This document shows, piece after piece, positions 56,428 to 64,000 of a DNA stretch of 64,000 bases. The notes under the pieces were generated by a model. That model saw only the letters and a program-made list of their open reading frames with translations. It was not told the origin of the DNA and searched no databases. Numbering within the stretch: position 1 is the stretch's first letter; each line of letters opens with the position of its first letter. Source of the DNA: Sphingobacteriales bacterium (GTDB taxonomy: Bacteria; Bacteroidota; Bacteroidia; Chitinophagales; UBA2359); assembly GCA_016718845.1 (NCBI GenBank), contig JADKCK010000001.1, positions 222,758 through 286,757 of the forward strand, written 5' to 3'. The translations under genes and the position numbers were made by a program.

Positions 56428-57318
56428 ATGTCCTTTCTCAAAAAAATAATCCAGCCTTTTATCACCAAAATACCGTATAAAACAATAGCTTATTATAGCT
56501 ATCATTTTAGGCGCACCCGGTATTATTACCAACACAATAGGGCAGATTTTGCAAACATCGAAAGCTATTGCATGTTTTTGGGCTATCCGCGCAGCAGCCA
56601 CACACTTATTGGTGCTATGCTCGATGCACACCCCAATATGGTGGTGGCACACGAACTAAATGTGCTAGATATGGTCAAGAAAAAAAACAGCCGCGACTGG
56701 ATTATCGCCAGCATTTTGGCACAATCGGATTGGTTTGTGAACAAAATTAACGCCCAATGGACAGGCTATAGCTACCTTATACCCAATCAATGGCAAGGTA
56801 AATATAAGCAATTAAAAGTAGTGGGCGATAAAAAAGGGGGCGTATCGAGCCGCCTATTAACCCAAAACCCACAACTGATAGAGCAGCTACAAAGCGTTTT
56901 GCAGATGAACATCAAAATTATTCATGTTGTCCGCAACCCATTCGACATCATCACTACTATGGCAAGTTGGAAAGGCGAAAAACGCATCGAAAATATCACT
57001 ACCGAAATGCTCAAAGAACAAACAGAGCAATTTTTTATGCGCGTCGAGGCAGTACAACAAGCCAAAAATAACCCCAAATACCCCGTTTTTGACCTATACA
57101 ACGAGCAACTAACCGCCCAACCTGCCCAAACACTAAGCCAATTGTGTGCTTTTTTAGGGGTAGATGCCCCCGAAGATTATCTGAAAGATTGTGCAAGTAT
57201 TGTGTTCGCAAAAAGCAAACAAAGCCGACAAACCGCCCCTTGGAACGAACAATTAAAACAATTGGTGCTAAATAAAACACAGCAATACGATTTTTTAAAA
57301 CATTATACCTTCGACTAA
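56428..57318 (+). CDS. Divergent sulfotransferase, array member 3
   Basis: 296 residues, starting on the base after the member 2 stop. PSB loop FLGYPRSSHTLIGAMLDAHP and 3'-PB VRNPFDIITTMASW fit the sulfotransferase fold, but INTSRxxAWK and the C-terminal tail of the other members are missing; the sequence in between is different. Probably a separate subfamily with another acceptor, brought into the same operon rather than duplicated in place. Confidence 0.75.
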   Translation: MSFLKKIIQPFITKIPYKTIAYYSYHFRRTRYYYQHNRADFANIESYCMFLGYPRSSHTLIGAMLDAHPNMVVAHELNVLDMVKKKNSRDWIIASILAQSDWFVNKINAQWTGYSYLIPNQWQGKYKQLKVVGDKKGGVSSRLLTQNPQLIEQLQSVLQMNIKIIHVVRNPFDIITTMASWKGEKRIENITTEMLKEQTEQFFMRVEAVQQAKNNPKYPVFDLYNEQLTAQPAQTLSQLCAFLGVDAPEDYLKDCASIVFAKSKQSRQTAPWNEQLKQLVLNKTQQYDFLKHYTFD

Positions 57319-57696
57319 TTTGGTGCCTGCTCTTATGTCAATATCATCATAAAATACAAGAATTTGCATAAATTTGCATGATAAAGAGATTTAGAAATAA
57401 AATTTTATTATCAATTTTGGACATTTAGTTGATTGATTATCAGCGAGTTATGTGTTAAGGAAAATGATTTCTAAACCTTTCTAAATATTGACAGGTATTG
57501 TTTCGGGATTTTCACGCATGATGCTGCTGAAAAAAGGTGAAAAAGCCATCAATTTACTTTTTTTTGTTTTTTCAAGATGCTGAAAAATAGCGACTTGTAT
57601 ATTGATATTTTAATCAAATCATACCCAAAATAACCTTTTTGCAGTACACTCACGTATCAAAAATATAATTTATAATTAATAATTTACAACTAATTA
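57319..57696. other. 378-bp spacer splitting the sulfotransferase array
   Basis: AT-rich, no open frame with gene-like features. Short direct words (ATTTGCATAAATTTGCATGA near 57362) and a T-run near 57560 are visible, and AT repeats of the TTATAATTAATAATTT kind end at the next start. It probably carries a separate promoter for members 4-7, though no TAnnTTTG box stands out. Confidence 0.4.
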
Positions 57697-58767
57697 ATGC
57701 CCTATTATGCACCTTCGCACCTCAATTCGGTTGGTGTGCATTTTATTATTGGCTCGCCTCGCAGCGGCACCACGCTATTAACTAGTGTGCTTAATGCCAC
57801 ACAAACGGTGTTAAGCACCCCCGAAGTGCGTTTTACCATGGCATTTTATCGCCCATACGGCACCCAAAACCCTGTTAAGGCATCGTTTGCCCAGCATTTT
57901 ACCACCTACACCAAGCTATTATTCGACAGGGTTAAGCGCCACAAAAAAGCACAATTACAGCTTACCAATTTTGACCAAGATGTATACCTTAACTTTGATG
58001 CACAAAAATTAAACAACTTAAACTACGCAAATTTGTGCAAATTATTATTGCTAAACATACAATTACCCAATAAAGACAACAGCACCGTACAAACCATTGT
58101 AGATAAAAACCCCGATTATACGTTTTATGTCGAGGCGTTGATGAAGATTTACCCCGATGCTAAATTTGTGGTTGCCCTGCGCGATTATCGAGCTACCGTT
58201 TTGTCGCAAAAAGAAAGCGTAGAACAACAATCCGATTTGCTACAACACGCCTATTTGTGGGATAAAATGCAAGGCGAAGTTTACCGCCTTTTACAACTTT
58301 ATCCTACCAAAATCTTGCCCATAAAATACGAAGACACGGTACAACAAACCGAAACTACTATTAAGCAAGTTTGTTCGTTTTTAGGTATCGAGTTTACACC
58401 CGAAATGCTTAATCCGCAACAAAAAGTAAAGGTACAATTAGACCAAACCGACATCAGCGAGCGCGAAAAAAAGAAAATTGGCGACCTACAAAAACCCATC
58501 AACACCAACCGTTTAGAGGCTTGGAAAACACGCCTAAATACCACCGAACTGCAACTTATCGAAACTTTATGTGCCGATACAGGCAAACTTTTTGGCTATC
58601 AACCCACTCAAAATCTGCCCAACAATAGCCGCCTAAAATTGTACCTAAGCCACCCCTTGCGTTTGTTGCGTATGGCAATTTCGTTTAGATTGCTCAACAA
58701 ATACTATTTTTATTTGCCCTTTGAATGGCGTATTTGGCTAATTAAAAAAATAGGTTTGAAACGATAA
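57697..58767 (+). CDS. Sulfotransferase, array member 4
   Basis: 356 residues, ATG start (MPYYAPSHLNSVGVHF). IIGSPRSGTTLLTSVLNA is the 5'-PSB loop, LRDYRATVLSQKES the 3'-PB segment, DKNPDYTFYVEALMKIYPDA the mid motif, QKPINTNRLEAWK the late motif. The tail runs KYYFYLPFEWRIWLIKKIGLKR in pieces, hydrophobic then basic. Close in sequence to member 5. Confidence 0.88.
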   Translation: MPYYAPSHLNSVGVHFIIGSPRSGTTLLTSVLNATQTVLSTPEVRFTMAFYRPYGTQNPVKASFAQHFTTYTKLLFDRVKRHKKAQLQLTNFDQDVYLNFDAQKLNNLNYANLCKLLLLNIQLPNKDNSTVQTIVDKNPDYTFYVEALMKIYPDAKFVVALRDYRATVLSQKESVEQQSDLLQHAYLWDKMQGEVYRLLQLYPTKILPIKYEDTVQQTETTIKQVCSFLGIEFTPEMLNPQQKVKVQLDQTDISEREKKKIGDLQKPINTNRLEAWKTRLNTTELQLIETLCADTGKLFGYQPTQNLPNNSRLKLYLSHPLRLLRMAISFRLLNKYYFYLPFEWRIWLIKKIGLKR

Positions 58768-58939
58768 TATTTGCAAAGTATTATTTTATAGTTAAAATTA
58801 TTATTTTATCTTTAATAAAAAACTACAAATATTAAATACTTAACCCCCAATAGAATTTAATCCAAGATTTAATTATAATTATTAGTGTATCCAAGTAAAT
58901 TCATTTATAATTTATAATTTATAATTAACAATTTAAAAA

Positions 58940-60022
58940 ATGCCTTATATTTCTCCACAACGCCTTACCGATGTGCATGTACACTATATTGTAGGCTCAA
59001 ATAGGTCGGGAACAACCCTACTAACCACTGTGTTAAATGCCAACAACGAGGTATTATCTACCCCCGAAGTGCGTTTTACCATGGCATTTTGGAGGCAATA
59101 TGGCAATCAAAACCCCGTTTCGGGCAATTTTGCTGAGGACTTAAATACTTATGTGCAAATCATATATAAATATGTGCAACAAGCTCGCAAAATGCAGCTA
59201 TCATTAACAGATTTTGACAAAGATACTTACTTTAATTTTGATACCGAAAAATTAAAACAGCTTAACTATGCTAATCTTTGCAAATTGCTGCTGTTTAACA
59301 TACAATTGCCCAATAAAAATTACGATACGATAAAAACAATTGTTGATAAAAATCCCGACTATACGTTTTATATAAAGCAATTATTAAAAATATACCCCGA
59401 TGCCAAAATTTTAGTAGCCATGCGCGATTATCGGGCGGTGGTTTTATCGCAAAAAGAAAGCATTGAAACAGGTACGGGCGATATTGCCACACAAGCCTAT
59501 TTGTGGCATATTTATAATAAAGAAATACACAAACTAATAAAACAATACGAAGGTAAAATAATGCCTGTTTATTACGAACAAATGGTGCAACAACCCGAGT
59601 TAGTAGTAAAGCAAATTTGCTCGTTTTTAGCCATCGATTTTACGCCCGAAATGCTTAATCCGCAACAAAAACTAAGTGTTAAAGCACAAGATTTGCAAAA
59701 AAGCGACATATCAGAACGCGATAAAAAGAAAATCGGCGACCTGATAAAACCTATTAACACTAGCCGTTTAGAGGCATGGAAACAACGCCTTACACCAAAC
59801 GAGATGACACTTATCGAACATTTTTGCGCCCAAACTGGGCAAAAATTTGGCTATCAACCCACACTCCAAATTTCGGCAAGTACGCATCTAAAACTAAATT
59901 TGCGTTATTTATTTCGGATGATGTATATTCAAATATCATTTACTATACTCACCAAATACTACTTTTTGCTACCTTTTAAACTTCGCATCTTTTTGATGAA
60001 CAAAATTGGGCTACGAAGATAA
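58940..60022 (+). CDS. Sulfotransferase, array member 5
   Basis: 360 residues, ATG start (MPYISPQRLTDVHVHY). IVGSNRSGTTLLTTVLNA, MRDYRAVVLSQKES and IKPINTSRLEAWK are in the expected places. Much like member 4, for example in TPEVRFTMAF and NYANLCKLLL. 172 bp of AT repeats separate it from member 4. Confidence 0.88.
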   Translation: MPYISPQRLTDVHVHYIVGSNRSGTTLLTTVLNANNEVLSTPEVRFTMAFWRQYGNQNPVSGNFAEDLNTYVQIIYKYVQQARKMQLSLTDFDKDTYFNFDTEKLKQLNYANLCKLLLFNIQLPNKNYDTIKTIVDKNPDYTFYIKQLLKIYPDAKILVAMRDYRAVVLSQKESIETGTGDIATQAYLWHIYNKEIHKLIKQYEGKIMPVYYEQMVQQPELVVKQICSFLAIDFTPEMLNPQQKLSVKAQDLQKSDISERDKKKIGDLIKPINTSRLEAWKQRLTPNEMTLIEHFCAQTGQKFGYQPTLQISASTHLKLNLRYLFRMMYIQISFTILTKYYFLLPFKLRIFLMNKIGLRR

Positions 60023-60187
60023 AACAAAAAATAAATGCATTTTTTATAGATAATAATTATCCGGCAAATAGCAACCTCGTATTGCGTGTATAACATGGAT
60101 ACTTACAAATACTTATGTAATATTTAATTGTTATTGTTTTATCTAAAATCCATTCATAATTAATAATCAACAATCAATAATTAATAA

Positions 60188-61270
60188 TTGCCCTACTACA
60201 GCCCCGAACACTTACAGTCCTTATCGGTTAATTTTATTATCGGCTCTGGACGAAGCGGTACAACCCTTATGACCACCGTTTTTAATGCCAACCCTACTGT
60301 TTTGGCAGCCCCCGAGGTGCGCCTATGTATGGCTTTTTACCAAAAATACGCCCACCAAAACCCAGTATCTGCTACATTTGCCCACGACCTTGCCAATTAT
60401 ATAAACTTAGTTATTGGACGCAAAAAAGCCACCCGAAAAGCACATATATGGGGAACCGACATTGAAAACTCTATTTTCAACAACCTTGACCCTGCCAAAT
60501 TACAGCAACTCGACTATGCCAATTTGTATAAATTGCTACAGCTAAACATCGAGATGCCCAATAAAAACAATGCCGAGGCGCAAATTATTATTGATAAAAA
60601 TCCCGATTATACCTTTTATGTCGAGCCATTAATGCGGCTTTTTCCTGATGCCAAATTTGTGGTTATGCTGCGCGATTATAGGTCGGTGGTGTCGTCGTAC
60701 AAACTTCATCAGGGCAAACGCATCGAGAGTTGTGTGCTTAATGCCTTTTTGTGGAACAAATTTAACCGCGAAATAGCCCGCCTACATGCTGCTTATCCAA
60801 GCAAAATAATGTTGTTGCGCTACGAGGATTTAGTGCAAGATACCGAAAAATGGGTGCGCCAAACCTGCCAATTCTTGAATATTGGTTTTGATAAAGCAAT
60901 GCTTACACCCCATCAAAACCTCGAAACACAAGCCCAAAACCTACAAAATACCGAAGTAACCGCCCGCGATAAAAAGAAAATTGGCGAACTTACCAAACCT
61001 ATCAACACCTCGCACCTTGGCGCTTGGAAAACCCGCCTTACCGACCAAGAAATAACCGAAATAGAAACCTTGTGCGCCCAAACAGGTAGCTTGTTTGGCT
61101 ACGAACCCAGCAAACAATTAACTACAACCGATAAACTAAAAGTGTATTTGCTTAACCTGCCGCGTTTGGTGTTGGCAAATATTACGTTTTGGTTGTTGGT
61201 AAAAAACTATTTTTATCTGCCTTTTAACCTGCGTATGTTATTGATAAAATACTTAAAAATAACACGATAA
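60188..61270 (+). CDS. Sulfotransferase, array member 6
   Basis: 360 residues from a TTG start at 60188 (PYYSPEHLQSLSVNF follows, aligned with the MPYY starts of its relatives). IIGSGRSGTTLMTTVFNA and LRDYRSVVSSYKLH are intact; the late motif is TKPINTSHLGAWK, His for Arg. The start is taken by alignment with the paralogues; a sequencing error in an original ATG cannot be excluded. Confidence 0.86.
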   Translation: MPYYSPEHLQSLSVNFIIGSGRSGTTLMTTVFNANPTVLAAPEVRLCMAFYQKYAHQNPVSATFAHDLANYINLVIGRKKATRKAHIWGTDIENSIFNNLDPAKLQQLDYANLYKLLQLNIEMPNKNNAEAQIIIDKNPDYTFYVEPLMRLFPDAKFVVMLRDYRSVVSSYKLHQGKRIESCVLNAFLWNKFNREIARLHAAYPSKIMLLRYEDLVQDTEKWVRQTCQFLNIGFDKAMLTPHQNLETQAQNLQNTEVTARDKKKIGELTKPINTSHLGAWKTRLTDQEITEIETLCAQTGSLFGYEPSKQLTTTDKLKVYLLNLPRLVLANITFWLLVKNYFYLPFNLRMLLIKYLKITR

Positions 61271-61312
61271 CAGCGCAAATAAATACACAAAAACCAATTA
61301 ATACCTAAAAAA

Positions 61313-62387
61313 GTGCCCTACTACAGCCGCGAACAACTCGACCAAACCAACTTGCATTTTATTATAGGCTCAAATAGGTCGGGAACAACCTTGCTTACCA
61401 CTATTTTAAATGCACACCCGCAGGTGTTTGCAACACCAGAAATGCGCTTTGTGATGGCATTGCATAATCCTTATTCTTATAAAAATAAATTATCGCCAAG
61501 AATAGCCACTGATATTAGGCAATATGTTACTTTATTGTTTAATTCAGAAAATACCAATGAACAAATAAATGCTTGGCGAAAATTGATTAGTTTTGATGAA
61601 CAAGTATTATTAAATTTTGATTTAACTAGTTTAGATGATTTTGACTATGCAAGTATATCTAAATTACTCCTATTGAACTTAAGGGTTTCAAACAAAGATA
61701 CTTCGCATGTAAAAACAATAGTCGATAAAAATCCAAATTATATTTTTTATGTAAAACAACTTATAAGACTATACCCTACTGCGAAATTTCTCGTGGCAAT
61801 ACGCGATTATCGGGCAGTTTTATTATCAACTAAACAAAGTGGGCATAAAAAAGGTGAATTGCTCAAAAATATGTTCAGGTGGAAATGGGAAAATCAAGAA
61901 ATTTGGAAATTACACCAACAATTCCCAAATAAGTTATTGCTCATTCCTTACGAACAATTAAGTACCTCTCCAAAAGTAGTTATAAACAATGTTTGTAATT
62001 TTATTGGTATTGAATTTGACGAAAATATGCTACAACACAACAAAAAAATACAAGATGCTTCAGAAACAAAAAATATACAACAAACGCACCCAAAAAATAG
62101 TATCTGAATTAGCAAAACCCATTAATACATCGCGTGTTGATGCATGGAAAACACAGCTTTCAGAACAAGAAATAGCTATTGCTGACTTAATTTGCGGTAA
62201 CATTGGTTCAAAATTTGGTTATGCCCCAATTAGCAAAAAAAACTCCTATAAAAAAATGCTGTTTTATTTACAAAATAGCTTTCAAATAATCAAACAACAA
62301 CTTAATTTTAGTATTTTCATAAAATACTATTTTTTATTATCTTTCAGCACGCGATTGTGGCTGAGTAAATTTTTTAGAATAAAATGA
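61313..62387 (+). CDS. Sulfotransferase, array member 7 (one frameshift)
   Basis: About 358 residues from a GTG start at 61313. IIGSNRSGTTLLTTILNA, IRDYRAVLLSTKQS and, after the break, AKPINTSRVDAWK. The break at about 62090 is in an A-run; one A less joins ETKNIQQT to IVSELAKP. More AT-rich than members 4-6. Its stop overlaps the start of the next gene in ATGA, so the two are coupled. Confidence 0.82.
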
Positions 62388-63508
62388 CAAAAATAACACT
62401 TCTTTTATTTATTTTGTTTTGTGTTGATACAATGGCTCAAACATTTGAGCCTATTGATGTTATCATTTCTGATACTACAGTTTCCATACCAGACCCTGAA
62501 TTTAGTAACACACTCAATAAAATGTGTTTTTATGACCCAAGTGGTTTATGGGTATGTGATGTAGATCCAAATACGGGCAATTTGCTGTTCGAGAATGGTA
62601 AACAAACCCTTATAGACTCTACGGTTTCTATATATCATGGCGATGTTTTATCATGGCAAGGACCAGAATGGGCAGAAAGTGCTAATGGCATATCTATTTT
62701 CTATACTGATTCGCTAGAAACAAATCAAGATTTTCAAATATCAAAAGCTTATCAAAATGGATATTTGTGGCAACACAATCCATTAGCTAATACTGCAACA
62801 GCTTCTCTAAAAAATACTACACAAAGTTCTAAATATGAAAACGTAGGTATCTTATATAAGAAAAATTACGCAGCATTAGAATGCTTTCGTTTCGAAAACA
62901 ATCCTGCTACAGAACATTGTTTTCCTACAACACAAGGAAATGGCGGACGATGGGCAATAGACACAAGTGGATTTACATATATTAAAAAAAAGCAAGGAAT
63001 TGGACAAGTCCATTTTTTTAATACCACCAACAATACTGCCAGCATAATAACTACTGACGCTTACAATAAATCTCAATCGTATATGATAAAATCAAGCGAA
63101 TATAATAATAAATTTATCGTATGGTGCCAGGCAAATGAGGCGACTACAAATAATATTTATGTGTATAAGAGAGAACAGGGAACATGGAGCAAAATAGACA
63201 CTATTCGCCCTCCAAGTTCATTACCCTATATTGTATCACCTGAACCATTTAAATGGAATGGAAAATCATATATTGTAATGCAAATGAGCCTTTATCCGCA
63301 AAACAACCATAGTAATTTTACCCCCGACGAAATATGGATAGCTTCAATAGAAAAAAATAATCGATTATACAGAAAGATAAGCACTACTGCAACACATCGA
63401 AAGATAGATCCTGAGATATATTTAACGCCAACTGGTCCGGTGATATATTACTCCGAAGTACGAAATGGAAAATACATATTACACAAATGCTCCACCGGTC
63501 TGCACTAA
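62384..63508 (+). CDS. Secreted protein of unknown function, beta-propeller-like
   Basis: 374 residues. Signal peptide MTKITLLLFILFCVDTMAQ. The rest is beta-rich with repeated W/Y-x-x-D patterns (SGLWVCDVDPNTGNLL, DEIWIASIEKNNRLY, GPVIYYSEVRNGKYIL), suggesting a WD40-like or sialidase-type propeller. No sorting tail is seen, so it is probably periplasmic or outer-membrane associated. Translationally coupled to sulfotransferase member 7, so it may bind or act on the sulfated product. Unrecognised family. Confidence 0.65.
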   Translation: MTKITLLLFILFCVDTMAQTFEPIDVIISDTTVSIPDPEFSNTLNKMCFYDPSGLWVCDVDPNTGNLLFENGKQTLIDSTVSIYHGDVLSWQGPEWAESANGISIFYTDSLETNQDFQISKAYQNGYLWQHNPLANTATASLKNTTQSSKYENVGILYKKNYAALECFRFENNPATEHCFPTTQGNGGRWAIDTSGFTYIKKKQGIGQVHFFNTTNNTASIITTDAYNKSQSYMIKSSEYNNKFIVWCQANEATTNNIYVYKREQGTWSKIDTIRPPSSLPYIVSPEPFKWNGKSYIVMQMSLYPQNNHSNFTPDEIWIASIEKNNRLYRKISTTATHRKIDPEIYLTPTGPVIYYSEVRNGKYILHKCSTGLH

Positions 63509-63653
63509 ATAAACCTTTACTCACCTTAACTAATCAATGCTTTTTATTAAAAAACTTGACTATCTTGCATAGTGTTTTTTTTAATTGTATATTATTTATT
63601 AGGCAATCGCAACAAAAAATAAAAAAATAACCTTCCCAAATCCCACAAAAACA

Positions 63654-64000
63654 ATGAAAGCAGCCGTATTAGTAAAAAATGCCAATCCTGAGCAAGCCTT
63701 TGAGCTACGCGAAATGCCCGACCCCACACCACAAGCCAACGAAGTATTGGTGGCAGTGCAGGCTTTTGGCTTAAATTTTGCCGATGTAATGGCAATGCGC
63801 GGCTTGTATCAAGATTGCCCACCACTGCCCACCGTTATTGGTTACGAAACAGTAGGTATTGTTGAGCAAGTTGGCAGCGGTATAACGCATGTAGCTATTG
63901 GCGACCGTGTTGTAGCTTTTACGCTTTGGTGCCTATGCTACCCAAAGTAGTAGCCCGTGCCGAAGGCGTTGTCAAAATTCCAGAAACAATGCCAAACGGC
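63654..64000 (+). CDS. Quinone oxidoreductase-like (MDR superfamily), 3' truncated, frameshifted
   Basis: N-terminal GroES-like domain of a zinc-independent medium-chain dehydrogenase: MKAAVLVKNANPEQAFELRE, FGLNFADVMAMRGLYQ and PTVIGYETVGIVEQVGSG are typical of NADPH:quinone reductases. The frame stops at 63950, but shifting near 63925 and again near 63940 gives FGAYATQ and VVARAEGVVKIPETMPNG up to the window edge. The gene therefore continues to the right. Confidence 0.75.

Noticed and set aside
57319..57696. IS remnant in the spacer of the sulfotransferase array
   Set aside because: No inverted ends and no transposase-like translation in any frame.

Overview
The window looks like chromosomal DNA of a Bacteroidota bacterium, possibly Chitinophagales or Saprospiria-like; the rank below phylum is a guess. 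The evidence is a PorU-type sortase (type IX secretion), a giant SprB-repeat adhesin with a CHU_C/type-B sorting domain, a secreted M1 peptidase with a type-A T9SS tail, many TAnnTTTG promoter boxes, weak Shine-Dalgarno signals, and AT-rich intergenic repeats. Many genes are broken by single-base shifts, mostly in homopolymer runs, and read through when one base is added or removed. I treat these as probable consensus errors and annotate the joined genes.

Layout. 1-3000: 3' end of porU, cytidine deaminase, and one stand-alone sulfotransferase. 3301-7155: a two-gene minus-strand cassette, a GHKL/sacsin-like ATPase plus an AlbA_2 protein, possibly a defence or stress island. 7682-15711: a giant adhesin of about 2,680 residues. 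16126-26387: M1 peptidase, rdgB, AAA ATPase, DUF962 protein, alpha/beta hydrolase, CBS protein, recO and a FemAB/GNAT-like protein, separated by tandem repeats and a repeated TIR-bounded element. 26391-27556: repeat debris with two tandem GxxExxY pseudogenes. 27682-39811: paaD-like gene, amine oxidase, tcdA, a FIST/hybrid-kinase pair, pyruvate carboxylase, an OmpR-type regulator and mtnA. 39950-43240: AT-rich debris with small membrane and lipoprotein genes, duplicated coding tails and Rhs-core-like scraps. This looks like a decayed polymorphic-toxin/immunity locus, and it contains a homopolymer tract that is probably an artefact. 43285-46525: DUF2157 membrane protein, mltG and a hydrolase.

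46888-63508 is the most distinctive part. A minus-strand wzm / methyltransferase / wzt operon (export of a surface glycan) is divergent from a plus-strand run: GT2 glycosyltransferase, two tandem aspartyl/asparaginyl beta-hydroxylase-like proteins, an acyltransferase-3, then seven consecutive sulfotransferase genes and a secreted protein. With the copy at 1923 there are eight sulfotransferase paralogues in 64 kb. Seven of them share an unusual C-terminal hydrophobic/basic tail. My inference is a glycan or glycolipid built by GT2, exported by Wzm/Wzt, and decorated by acyl, hydroxyl and several sulfate groups. The substrate cannot be read from sequence, and no PAPS-synthesis genes are in the window. 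The window ends in a frameshifted quinone-oxidoreductase-like gene.
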